Source: Roseburia sp. (lineage in GTDB: Bacteria > Bacillota > Clostridia > Lachnospirales > Lachnospiraceae). From it: a stretch of DNA of 64,000 bases. Of the stretch, positions 1-7,902 are shown piece by piece. The notes under the pieces are model-generated. The model ran no database searches. It was not told the DNA's origin and saw only the letters and a program-made list of their open reading frames with translations. The stretch spans positions 1-64,000 of the forward strand of contig JAMPFV010000003.1 in the NCBI GenBank assembly GCA_023664265.1, read 5' to 3'. Position 1 is the stretch's first letter. Each line of letters begins with the position of its first letter. Position numbers and translations under genes: made by a program.

Positions 1-1
1 G

Positions 2-139
2 GATTTGATTGACATTCGTGAGTATGTAGAGCGGATGGAAGCGGAACAGAGGAATACATCTACGGAAAGTACCCATGACAGGATGGCAGCCTCCCGAGTT
101 TGTGAAAACCGGCGTGCCGGTAATACAAAACGTACATAG
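2..139 (+). CDS. 3' end of an unidentified gene (partial)
   Basis: An open frame enters from the left edge and ends at a TAG, giving 45 charged, mostly hydrophilic residues. I do not recognise a family from so little sequence. A short inverted repeat (CGTAC-ATA-GTACG) lies across its stop codon, and a small hydrophobic-peptide gene follows closely. In many Firmicutes such peptides sit next to recombinase or phage genes, so this could be the tail of a mobile-element protein, but that is inference from the neighbour only. It may also be a chance open frame. Confidence 0.35.
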   Translation, partial: DLIDIREYVERMEAEQRNTSTESTHDRMAASRVCENRRAGNTKRT

Positions 140-163
140 TACGTTGGAAGGGAGGTGGCGCCG

Positions 164-253
164 ATGACAGCTTTTGAAATCATTTCGATTTTCATTGGAA
201 TATTGGCATTGCTGGCAAGACTTTTCACCGCTCTAAGGGGTGTGATACTGTGA
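164..253 (+). CDS. Small holin-like hydrophobic peptide (29 aa)
   Basis: A strong GGGAGG ribosome binding site lies about 8 bases before the ATG. The product starts MTAFEIISIFIGILALLAR, a charge-poor hydrophobic helix long enough to span a membrane. That start closely resembles the short 'putative holin-like toxin' peptides of Firmicutes, which are often found beside phage or recombinase remnants. Members that I know usually have a second hydrophobic stretch and a lysine-rich tail. Here the frame stops early, and a lysine-rich segment lies just beyond the stop in another frame, so the gene may be frameshifted. Toxic activity is inference from family resemblance. Confidence 0.45.
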   Translation: MTAFEIISIFIGILALLARLFTALRGVIL

Positions 254-481
254 CAAGCCCCAAAACGAAAAAGAGTAACCGCACAATAAGTATGAATCCA
301 TCAGAGCTTTTGTGTATCCCGGAAAGCACCGCTTAAATATTGATTTTCCCAACAAAATCGCTTATAATCTGATTTGCGGAGTTCAATGCTTTATAAGCCC
401 GGACGACTAAAGCTATTGAACCATTATACCAAAATCGAATTAAGGTTTCAGAAAAGAATAATTGAGAAATGAGGATTTCAA

Positions 482-1174
482 ATGTCAACGGGATTGGTTT
501 ATATACTTACAAATCCTTGCCTTGATGGCTGGGTGAAAATCGGCATGACAGAACGCAATGATATTGAGAGAAGGATACAGGAACTGAACGCACCGCCCAA
601 TATACCGCTTTCGTATCGCTGCTATGCTGTTTATGAAGTGGACAACCCGCTTGAGGTTGAGAAAAGAATACATAACCTTATTGACATAATTGATAATTCT
701 TTACACGCAAGAGAACAGTTAAATAACGGCAGAACCAGAGTGCGCGAATTTTTCAAGATTTCGCCGGAGACAGCATATGGCATATTCAAAAATGTTGCAG
801 ACTTGCGTGGAGACACGGACAAGCTGAAATTCTACACGCCGACGTTGGAGCAGTCTCAGGAGCAGGAAATCGCCGAAGGAAGAACCAAGCGCACCAACAA
901 CTCATTCAGGCTGTTAAATATCGCGGTCGGTGAGGAAATAGCTTTTTTATATGATGATACAATTACCGCAAAGGTAAAGAACAATAAAAACCAAGTTGAA
1001 TACGAAGGCACAGAGTATACGGTTACCGGTCTGGCGCGTAAGCTGTTAATTGAGCGGCACGGATGGTCTGAAAATCTGCATGTCAACGGTTGGCGGTATT
1101 TTGCCAAAGACGGCGTTTCTTTGAGCGATTTGCGGGACAGGATAGAGAACGCCGAAGAAGACAATGATCAGTGA
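482..1174 (+). CDS. GIY-YIG (T5orf172-type) protein with RAMA-like C-terminus
   Basis: The N-terminal part, about residues 1-95, has the GIY-YIG core in the T5orf172 style: GLVYILTNP, then WVKIGMTER with the conserved Lys-Ile-Gly, and a downstream VEKRIHNLI helix. The C-terminal part, about residues 140-222, has a short beta-rich pattern (VGEEIAFLYDD, VEYEGTEYTV, then HVNGWRYF) that resembles the RAMA or DUF4357-type modules found with DNA-modification enzymes. The family is expected to bind or nick DNA, but substrate and role are unknown. The region is AT-richer than the genes further right and follows a possible mobile-element remnant, which suggests acquisition. I saw no restriction or methylation gene beside it. 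The family call is fairly safe; the C-terminal domain name is tentative. Confidence 0.72.
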   Translation: MSTGLVYILTNPCLDGWVKIGMTERNDIERRIQELNAPPNIPLSYRCYAVYEVDNPLEVEKRIHNLIDIIDNSLHAREQLNNGRTRVREFFKISPETAYGIFKNVADLRGDTDKLKFYTPTLEQSQEQEIAEGRTKRTNNSFRLLNIAVGEEIAFLYDDTITAKVKNNKNQVEYEGTEYTVTGLARKLLIERHGWSENLHVNGWRYFAKDGVSLSDLRDRIENAEEDNDQ

Positions 1175-1258
1175 GACGATTTCATACTGACACATAATTT
1201 CAGATACACACAGAGAAGAAAACACGCCGCCAAACGCATGATGAAAAGTCTGCGCTGC

Positions 1259-1317
1259 GCCAAACCATAAGTGGTTTGGCACAAACTCGTTATGCGCATA
1301 GTCTCAGCAAAGCTGAG
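1259..1317 (+). promoter_or_regulatory. Two stem-loops in the sbcD leader
   Basis: Two perfect short hairpins precede sbcD. The first is GCCAAACC/GGTTTGGC with a 6-base loop, at 1259-1280. The second is CTCAGC/GCTGAG with an AAA loop, at 1303-1317. No T-run follows either, so they are not classical terminators. They may affect stability or translation of the sbcDC mRNA or bind a protein. Confidence 0.4.
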
Positions 1318-1350
1318 CCGGTAAAACAGCGCAGAAATGAGGTGAAAAAC

Positions 1351-2508
1351 ATGAAATTTCTGCATTTAGCAGATTTACATTTGGGAAAAGCGCTGAGTGA
1401 CTTTGATCTGATTGAGGATCAGAGATACATCCTTGACCGGATACTTCATATCGCGGAGAAGGAATCCATAGACGGCGTATTCATCGCTGGAGATGTGTAT
1501 GATAAATCCGTTCCGAGCGAGGCGGCTACGAGGCTCCTGGATTATTTCCTGCTCGAGCTGTCCAAGAAAGAAATAAAGGTCTTTATGGTGAGCGGAAACC
1601 ATGATTCGGACGATCGTTTGAATTACGGGAGCGCTCTGTTTGCATCGAATCAGATATTCATATCGGCCGTCTTTGACGGAACACTTCATAAGCAAAGCTT
1701 TGCTGACGGGGATACGCAGATCGATATCTACATGCTTCCGTTTGTGAAGGCTTCTCAGGTAAGACATTATTTCCCAGATGAGGATATAGAGAATTATGAC
1801 GACGCTGTCCGCACCATCCTAAGAAACACACGCATCAACAGGAAAAATAAAAATATTCTGGTGGCGCATCAGTTTGTCGCGGGGAGGGGAGCAGATCCCG
1901 CACTTGCAGGCTCTGAAAGCGTCGGCACGCAGAGTGTGGGCACGGTCGAAAAAATCGGATATGACTGCTTTGATGATTTTGACTATGTGGCATTGGGCCA
2001 TATTCACTCGCCACAGAGCGTTGGAAGAGACGAGATCCGATATGCCGGTTCTCCGCTCAAATATTCTCTCAGCGAAGCAAACAATGAGAAGTCGGTTCCG
2101 CTGATTACGGTATCGGCGGAGGAGAAGATCAAGATAGAGCTTGTTCCCCTAAAGCCGATGCGGGATATGAGGCACATAAGAGGGACGCTGAAGGAGCTGT
2201 TGGATCAAAAGAATGTAAACGCGCCGGAGGATTTTATTTATGCAACGCTGACGGATGAGGACATCCTCAATGATGCGATGGGCGTATTCCAACAGGTATA
2301 TCCCAACACGGTGCGGATTGATTACGACAATTCCTATACAAGAGAGATAGAGCAGGTGGACATCAGCAGAATTGCCGAAAACAAATCCTTCGCGGAACTG
2401 ATCGGAGACTTTTACAGGCAGATGTATGGCTGTGAGATGACAGAAGAAGAAATGGACGTAATGCGGACAGCGGCACGGGAGGCAGGTGTTATCAGTGAAG
2501 CCGATTAA
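1351..2508 (+). CDS. sbcD: Exonuclease SbcCD, subunit D (Mre11-like nuclease)
   Basis: This is the Mn2+-dependent phosphoesterase subunit of the SbcCD complex, which opens and degrades hairpin and protein-blocked DNA ends. The Mre11 metal-site motifs appear in order: HLADLHLGK near the start, IAGDVYD, VSGNHDSDD, an AHQF segment, and ALGHIHSPQ. I chose the ATG preceded by AATGAGGTGA; a longer upstream in-frame start would add 25 residues that do not look like SbcD. The product is 385 aa, normal for the family. Its 3' end overlaps sbcC, so the two are translationally coupled, as usual. Two leader hairpins lie upstream. Confidence 0.96.
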   Translation: MKFLHLADLHLGKALSDFDLIEDQRYILDRILHIAEKESIDGVFIAGDVYDKSVPSEAATRLLDYFLLELSKKEIKVFMVSGNHDSDDRLNYGSALFASNQIFISAVFDGTLHKQSFADGDTQIDIYMLPFVKASQVRHYFPDEDIENYDDAVRTILRNTRINRKNKNILVAHQFVAGRGADPALAGSESVGTQSVGTVEKIGYDCFDDFDYVALGHIHSPQSVGRDEIRYAGSPLKYSLSEANNEKSVPLITVSAEEKIKIELVPLKPMRDMRHIRGTLKELLDQKNVNAPEDFIYATLTDEDILNDAMGVFQQVYPNTVRIDYDNSYTREIEQVDISRIAENKSFAELIGDFYRQMYGCEMTEEEMDVMRTAAREAGVISEAD

Positions 2509-5500
2509 ATTAATCATAAGCGCAATCGGTCCCTATGCGGAGAGGCTTCCGGAAATAGCGTTTGGGGCCTTTGAGGAAAAGGGACTGTTTTTGATATCCG
2601 GAGACACCGGCGCGGGGAAAACCACGATATTTGACGCGATATGCTTTGCCCTGTATGGAACGACCAGCGGAACCTATCGGGATACGAAAAATTTGAGAAG
2701 CGAATACGCCAAGGACTCTGTCGAGAGCTATGTGGACTTTTATTTTTCGCATCAGGGGCGTGAATTTCATGTGTGGAGACAGCCGTCCTATGAAAGGCGG
2801 AAACAGCGCGGAACCGGTGTGATATTGGAAAAGGAAAAGGCGGTTTTCTATGAGGAGGGGAAGGCGCCGACAGAGGGCCTGACGCAGGTCAATACTGCCG
2901 TAAAGGAACTGCTGCACCTCGATGAGAAGCAGTTTAAACAGATTGTGATGATCGCACAGGGGGAATTTTGGAATTTATTGAATGCCAAAACGGACCAGCG
3001 GACGGAGATACTGCGGACAATATTTTTGACGAGCGGCTATAAAGACATCGAGTACAGATTGAAGGATCGAATGGATGCAAGCGGCAAGATGAAGGAAAGC
3101 GCCGAAAGGAGCATTATTCAGCATTTTGAGGACGTGCTGATAGGCGAAGAGGACGCGCTCTTTGACGAACTGGAGGCTGTCAGGAGCAGGGTCGGACAAT
3201 CCGGAAGCATATGGAATTTGGATGAAATCTCAGATGTGATGGAGCGGCTGATTCTGTCAGACAGGGAAAAAGTAAAGCGCATCAGGGCAGAGCTGAAAGG
3301 GGCGGAGGCGGAGCTGAAGAAAAGCAATGAGGCGCTTGCGCTGGCCAAGACGAACAACAGCTTTATCGAGAAGAGAGACCGACTTGAAAAAGAGAAGGAG
3401 GAGCTGGAAAAAAGAAAGACGGAAATTGCCGAAGCGGTTCTGCTTTTGGACAGACAAAAGAAAGCCACGCGCAATGTGAATCCGTCCTACGCCGCGTGGG
3501 CGAAAAAGTGCGAGGAAGTGTCCTTGACGAAAAAGCAGATCGAGACAGCGGAATCAAATTTGGAGGCGGCTGTGAGCGCTGCAAAACAGGCGAAGGACGC
3601 GCTCGACGATGCCAAAGGGCAGGAGCCGGAGGTTGACAGGTTAAAGCAGGCGATCAGCAGGATTGATGAGGAGGAACAGAAATATCGGCAAAAGGAGGAG
3701 CTTGAAGGAAGGCTGGAAGCGCTCGGAAAGCTCGATAAAAATATCGGCGCGGAGGAAGCGGATTTAAAAGAATATGAAAGGGCTTTTCAGGAGAAGATAA
3801 AAACCCTTAATCGCACCGTCAGGGAATTAAAAGAAAAGCCGGCAGAGCTGGCGGAGGCCAAAAACGAGCATGAGAAGCAAAAAGAACTTTTGACGGATTT
3901 GAACACAATAACGGACATTCAGCTTCCGGAAAGAGAAAAAAGAAAAAAGGCGCTTTCTGAGAAACAGAAAGCATTCTTGGAGACGCGTGACAAGTATGAG
4001 GAGGCGGGCAAAAAGAGAGAGGCGGCTGAGCGCATTCTTGAGGACAGCAGAGCCGGCATTTTAGCGGGAAGGCTTGTAGCGGGAGAGAAATGTCCGGTGT
4101 GCGGCTCGGTACATCATCCGGAGCCGGCGAAGCTGAAAGCAGCTTCGATTTCGGAGGATGCTTTCAGGAAACTGCAGGAAGAAGAGGCAGAGCTTCAAGA
4201 GAAAAAGAACCATGTAAATACGGAGGCGGAAAAAGCAAAGACATCGTTGGAGGAATTTGAGGGACAGCTTAGGAGAACGATATTGGATTGCATTGAAAGT
4301 CCGCTTTTGGCCATGGCTATAAATATGGCCATGGAGGGAGCGTCTCTTGAGGAGCTGATAACGGCAGCAAACGAAGCAAAAACGCAGGCAGAGAGGAGGA
4401 CTAGGGAGAGCAGCCAAAAATGTACCTCCCTTGAGAAGGATTGCAGGGCGCTTAAAAGGGCCGAGAAAGCGCTTGAGGATGCGCAGGGAGACGAGACAGA
4501 GCGGCTCAATACAAGAAAAGAAGAGCTCAATGAGAAGAAGCAAAAAATAAAGCAGGAGCTTGCGGAAACGAGCGCCACCTTAAAGACGCTTGAGAAATTG
4601 AGCTTTCCGGATTGGGAGACGGCAAAAAAAGAGCGAAAACAGGCAGAGGCGAGGAAAAAGAAGCTGTCGGATGCCATCGCAAAGGCAGAGGAGGAAAAGA
4701 AAAAAACTGACAGGAATGTCACCGCCGTCGAATCGGAGCAAAAGACATTGAATGGCAGTCTGAGCCGGCAGGAAAAGGATGAAGAAGCTTTAAAAAAGAA
4801 GCTGGATGAAGAAATCCGTGCAAACGGCTTCTCCTCCGCGGAGGAAATGCTGAAATACGTTGCGGACGAGAATGCTATCGCATCGTCGGACAAAGTGATC
4901 AATGACTATTATCAGGCTGTCGCGACAAATAAAAAACAGCTCTTAGATGCGAAGGCGGATGCAAAGGGGAAAAAGCTTACGGACATTGAGGCCCTGAGGA
5001 CTGTATGCGATGAGCAGAGCGCAAGGGTGGATCGTATCAGGAGGAACTGCAACAACAGCGAAAACAGGATACAGACGAATGAAGAGAAACAAAAGAGCAT
5101 TTTGGGCAGGAGAGAAGAGCTGGAGAAAGCGCGGAAAGAGAATGCAATCTGTCAGCGGCTTTACAGTCTGGTCAGGGGAACAACCGGAAACGGAAAGATT
5201 ACGTTGGAGCAGTACATACAGGCTGCGGGATTTGACGGGATTATCGCTGCGGCAAACAGACGGCTGCTGCCGATGAGCGACGGGCAGTATGAGCTGTATC
5301 GTCAGGAGGATGCGCTTGGCAAGAGAAGCAATCATTTCCTTGACCTTGAGGTTCTGGACAATTATACGGGACACAGACGGCCGGTGGGGAATCTCTCCGG
5401 CGGCGAGAGCTTTAAGGCCTCGCTGAGCCTTGCTCTGGGCCTGTCCGATACCGTGTCGTCCAATCTTGGCGGCGTACAGATGGACGCGCTCTTTGTGGAT

Positions 5501-5689
5501 GAGGGCTTTGGAACGCTGGACCGGAAATCGATAGACAGCGCGATGGAAATCCTGATAAATCTGACCGGAAGCAACAAGCTCGTGGGAATCATCAGCCACA
5601 GGGAAGAGCTTATGGAGAATATTCCACAGCAGATTAAGGTAAAGAAGACAAAGGACGGCAGCCGGATTACCGTTGAGTGCGGCTTATAG
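2495..5689 (+). CDS. sbcC: Exonuclease SbcCD, subunit C (Rad50-like ATPase)
   Basis: This is the SMC-like ATPase partner of SbcD. The N-terminal Walker A is SGDTGAGKTTIFDAI. Two long Lys/Glu-rich coiled coils flank a zinc hook, GEKCPVCGSVHHP, near residue 532, almost exactly the middle of the 1064-residue protein. The C-terminal lobe has the ABC signature LSGGESFKASLSLALG, Walker B ALFVDEGFGTLD, and a switch histidine in ISHREEL. I placed the start at a GTG that gives MKPIKLIISAIGPYAE, the usual family beginning, with GGGAGG 12 bases upstream. A GTG nine bases earlier is the alternative. Both overlap the end of sbcD. No terminator hairpin is obvious after it. Confidence 0.96.
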   Translation: MKPIKLIISAIGPYAERLPEIAFGAFEEKGLFLISGDTGAGKTTIFDAICFALYGTTSGTYRDTKNLRSEYAKDSVESYVDFYFSHQGREFHVWRQPSYERRKQRGTGVILEKEKAVFYEEGKAPTEGLTQVNTAVKELLHLDEKQFKQIVMIAQGEFWNLLNAKTDQRTEILRTIFLTSGYKDIEYRLKDRMDASGKMKESAERSIIQHFEDVLIGEEDALFDELEAVRSRVGQSGSIWNLDEISDVMERLILSDREKVKRIRAELKGAEAELKKSNEALALAKTNNSFIEKRDRLEKEKEELEKRKTEIAEAVLLLDRQKKATRNVNPSYAAWAKKCEEVSLTKKQIETAESNLEAAVSAAKQAKDALDDAKGQEPEVDRLKQAISRIDEEEQKYRQKEELEGRLEALGKLDKNIGAEEADLKEYERAFQEKIKTLNRTVRELKEKPAELAEAKNEHEKQKELLTDLNTITDIQLPEREKRKKALSEKQKAFLETRDKYEEAGKKREAAERILEDSRAGILAGRLVAGEKCPVCGSVHHPEPAKLKAASISEDAFRKLQEEEAELQEKKNHVNTEAEKAKTSLEEFEGQLRRTILDCIESPLLAMAINMAMEGASLEELITAANEAKTQAERRTRESSQKCTSLEKDCRALKRAEKALEDAQGDETERLNTRKEELNEKKQKIKQELAETSATLKTLEKLSFPDWETAKKERKQAEARKKKLSDAIAKAEEEKKKTDRNVTAVESEQKTLNGSLSRQEKDEEALKKKLDEEIRANGFSSAEEMLKYVADENAIASSDKVINDYYQAVATNKKQLLDAKADAKGKKLTDIEALRTVCDEQSARVDRIRRNCNNSENRIQTNEEKQKSILGRREELEKARKENAICQRLYSLVRGTTGNGKITLEQYIQAAGFDGIIAAANRRLLPMSDGQYELYRQEDALGKRSNHFLDLEVLDNYTGHRRPVGNLSGGESFKASLSLALGLSDTVSSNLGGVQMDALFVDEGFGTLDRKSIDSAMEILINLTGSNKLVGIISHREELMENIPQQIKVKKTKDGSRITVECGL

Positions 5690-5759
5690 CTTCTTTGAAG
5701 GGGAGCGGGACAACAGTGTCTGTCGTGACACAGCGTATGCCGTGACGCGGGTTGAATGC

Positions 5760-5789
5760 TTGACATGAAATACGGGGGAATGATAAAAT
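5760..5789 (+). promoter_or_regulatory. Sigma-A-type promoter of the YD-repeat gene
   Basis: TTGACA and TAAAAT are separated by 18 bases. The -10 ends about 60 bases before the start codon of the secreted YD-repeat protein. This suggests the gene is transcribed separately from sbcDC. Confidence 0.6.
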
Positions 5790-5848
5790 AAACGCGACAA
5801 TCACACTTTTTGATCAATTGTGACCGGAAAGGAGAGTGATCATAAATT

Positions 5849-6853
5849 ATGAAGAAAAAGCTTTTGGCTTCAGTCATCACAGCGGTTCTGCTGCTGTCAA
5901 ACGCAATGACGGTGTCCGCTGCCTCAATGTTCGAGATAGACGAACACGCTTATCCCGAGGAAGGCTTACCCCCCGTTGTGGAGAAGCCGAGTCCGTACGA
6001 GGACATATTTCTTGAACCGTATCAGCCTACTATTATGTATTCCATCAATCAGGAACGCCCGGACTTTTACGCGCAAACGTCTGCCCCGGGAAGGAAAAAC
6101 CCGACACGGGCCTTGTTCCTCCTTACGGATAAGGGCAGTAAGCCGGATGATCCTCCATACGACAGAGAATACAGATATGAATATGATGCGCGGGGCAATC
6201 TGTTGTCGTGGGTTTTTACCGACAGTGCCGGTGATGTCAGCGCATATGATTATAAACGCGATGCGCAGGGCAATCTGTTGAGATCTGTCTGGCGCAGGTA
6301 CGGAGATCGGGTTAATCACAATTTAACCTATGACGCGCAGGGAAACCTGGTGAATGATTTTGTTCTCGCGGATTACAATCCCGACGGTTGGGAGGAACAT
6401 AAGTATACCTATGATGAGGCGGGTAATCTTTCGACCCATGATATTACCGTGTTTGTGGAGAAAGGCAACGTCAAAACATACCAATATACCTATAACGCGC
6501 AGGGCAATCTTTTGACGAGTCTCTGGTATGACAGTATGAGCTATGAACTGCAAACGGATGAGTTCACCTATGACGCGGCGGGCCGTATGCTGACCCATGT
6601 CCATGCGTCAGAGCCGACGCAGGAATCATTGATTGTCATACCGAATTATTTTAATGAGCAGTATACCTATGACGCGCGGGGCAATCTGGTGACTTATACC
6701 TATAACAGCTATGTGGGCTTTGATAAGAGAAGACACTCCTCCGTTACGCATCAGTATACCTATGATGCGTCAGGTAATCTTCTGACCTATACCAAAACCG
6801 GTGAGGACAAGAGCGGTGTTGTCACCAGAAACTGGCAGTATTTCTACGACTAA
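5849..6853 (+). CDS. Small secreted YD-repeat (RHS-like) protein
   Basis: The start has a strong AAAGGAG site. Residues 1-25 are a signal peptide (three lysines, a hydrophobic run, cleavage near VSAAS). After a Pro-rich stretch of about 80 residues come eight YD/RHS-type repeats of roughly 25-30 residues. Their cores are YDARGNL, RDAQGNL, YDAQGNL, YDEAGNL, YNAQGNL, YDAAGRM, YDARGNL and YDASGNL, near residues 111, 137, 161, 187, 214, 240, 273 and 303. Full RHS and polymorphic-toxin proteins use such repeats to build a shell around a C-terminal toxin. Here the protein ends right after the last repeat at residue 334 with no toxin and no wall anchor. It could bind carbohydrate at the surface or be the relic of a larger protein. 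It has its own promoter and terminator. Confidence 0.82.
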   Translation: MKKKLLASVITAVLLLSNAMTVSAASMFEIDEHAYPEEGLPPVVEKPSPYEDIFLEPYQPTIMYSINQERPDFYAQTSAPGRKNPTRALFLLTDKGSKPDDPPYDREYRYEYDARGNLLSWVFTDSAGDVSAYDYKRDAQGNLLRSVWRRYGDRVNHNLTYDAQGNLVNDFVLADYNPDGWEEHKYTYDEAGNLSTHDITVFVEKGNVKTYQYTYNAQGNLLTSLWYDSMSYELQTDEFTYDAAGRMLTHVHASEPTQESLIVIPNYFNEQYTYDARGNLVTYTYNSYVGFDKRRHSSVTHQYTYDASGNLLTYTKTGEDKSGVVTRNWQYFYD

Positions 6854-6864
6854 TCTGAAAAAGC

Positions 6865-6896
6865 AAAAAACGCAGGTTGCCGAGCTTGCGTTTTTT
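6865..6896 (+). terminator. Intrinsic terminator of the YD-repeat gene (TGCCGA loop)
   Basis: Twelve bases before the loop (AAAAAACGCAGG) pair with CTTGCGTTTTTT, with one G-T wobble, and the stem ends in six Ts. A T-G pair closes a TGCCGA hexaloop. It starts 12 bases after the stop codon. The same stem and loop recur near 41.57 and 41.67 kb. Confidence 0.85.
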
Positions 6897-6906
6897 GATT
6901 CTAAAG

Positions 6907-7211
6907 GATTAGGGTGTCAAAAGGTGCTTTAAAATTTTTCATTCGGCAAATTGCACAAAATATCGCACGCTGCCAGACTACGGCAAATGGATTTTCTAAA
7001 TATTCCGATATAAGTGATGGATACTGACGCAATCGTCCACCATTTGCCATCCATGGCTCAGGGTGGACTTTTCGGGACATCCATGTCCCGAAATTGCTGT
7101 TTCGCTGACGGAATATTAAGAAAATCTCATTCGCCTTCGCAAGTGCAGCTTAGCAATTTTTGTGCAATCTGCCTTGTTGAAAATAAAACAGTATCTTTTG
7201 ACACTCTAATC
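6907..7211. mobile_element. Palindromic MITE-like element with 9-bp target duplication
   Basis: The element begins GATTAGGGTGTCAAAAG and ends with the near-perfect complement CTTTTGACACTCTAATC. The imperfect inverted arms extend about 110 bases each. Shared blocks in the arms include TTGCACAAAA, GATTTTC and AATATTCCG. In the centre is a perfect small hairpin, TTCGGGACA/TGTCCCGAA. The sequence ATTCTAAAG is found at 6898-6906 and again at 7212-7220, exactly flanking the element, as expected for a 9-bp target-site duplication. No transposase is encoded, so it would need one elsewhere. It sits between the YD-gene terminator and the tandem terminator repeats. Open frames inside it have no coding signal. 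Confidence 0.75.
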
Positions 7212-7246
7212 ATTCTAAAGGAAATTGCGACAATCGTAGTGGAAGT

Positions 7247-7274
7247 ATCGTCGCTGCCGAGCGACGATTTTTTT
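7247..7274 (+). terminator. Intrinsic terminator, first repeat copy (TGCCGA loop)
   Basis: A perfect 8-bp stem ATCGTCGC/GCGACGAT closes a TGCCGA hexaloop and is followed by seven Ts. Confidence 0.8.
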
Positions 7275-7310
7275 GCTTCTGGAAGAAGTTGCGACAATCG
7301 TAGTGGAAGT

Positions 7311-7340
7311 ATCGTTGCTGCCGAGCGACGATTTTTTTTT
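7311..7340 (+). terminator. Intrinsic terminator, second repeat copy (TGCCGA loop)
   Basis: The stem ATCGTTGC/GCGACGAT has one T-G wobble and closes the same TGCCGA loop. A run of eight Ts follows the stem. Confidence 0.8.
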
Positions 7341-7462
7341 GGTGGTGGTAAATAAAGAACGGATATGTTATAATCAAAATCACAAGATGTATTTTGAAAA
7401 TAGTAACATTGTGAAACTGTCGGAAATATGATAAAAAATCTCACCGCATCGGAGTTCGCAGG

Positions 7463-7711
7463 ATGGAATATTATGAGTTTGATAAGGCTTTGGAACAGTA
7501 TAACGATTGATATGAAAAGGGCCTGAAAAAGCAGGCCGGCAAATATATGGAAAGCGTTTCCGCAGAAATCGAAGCGGCAGACGAGCTTGAGAAAGAAAAG
7601 ATTTTCCGGCGCTTTCTCGGCGATTTGTGTGATGGTCACAGATATGACTTTTTAAAGGAACGCGGCAATGGAGAAATACCGTTTGCCTTGAAGCAAAGTA
7701 TTCCATTATGA
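7463..7711 (+). pseudogene. Small hypothetical gene with an internal stop
   Basis: An ATG eight bases after a GGAG opens a frame of 82 codons that reads as a plausible soluble helical protein: MEYYEFDKALEQYND, a TGA at 7508-7510, then YEKGLKKQAGKYMESVS and an acidic helix. The single stop in an otherwise protein-like frame suggests a recent nonsense mutation. I do not recognise the family. An ATGA overlap at its end opens a second frame of only 14 codons. The 150 bases that follow up to the SEC-C gene contain that gene's promoter and no convincing gene. Confidence 0.5.
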
Positions 7712-7817
7712 AAAGCGATAACATTCAGACAGATGAACAGGGAAACAAATAATATCAGGGCTTTAAGAAAGGGGGGATGGGAGATGGGTGAACGCGGGAA
7801 TATTCCATAATGAAAGC

Positions 7818-7846
7818 GTGACAACGGAAGGACGGCAGGCTATAAT
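7818..7846 (+). promoter_or_regulatory. Sigma-A-type promoter of the SEC-C gene
   Basis: GTGACA, a 17-base spacer, then a perfect TATAAT, 57 bases before the start codon of the SEC-C protein. Confidence 0.6.
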
Positions 7847-7902
7847 AAACAATGGAACAAAAGTAAAAACAGGCGCTTTAGCCAAGGTGGGAAGGAGCCC
7901 AT

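Larger units (their letters stand above)
7225..7340 (+). repeat. Two tandem 64-bp repeats, each ending in a terminator
   Basis: The unit starts TTGCGACAATCGTAGTGG and ends in a hairpin with a T-run. It occurs at 7225 and again at 7289, a 64-base period. The copies are nearly identical; the main difference is a C-to-T change in the second stem that becomes a G-T wobble. A related pair with the same 64-base period lies at 46587-46701. Confidence 0.85.

Noticed and set aside
7014-7355. Open frame of 113 codons across the MITE and terminator repeats
   Set aside because: It runs through inverted arms and terminators, lacks a ribosome site and has no protein-like pattern.
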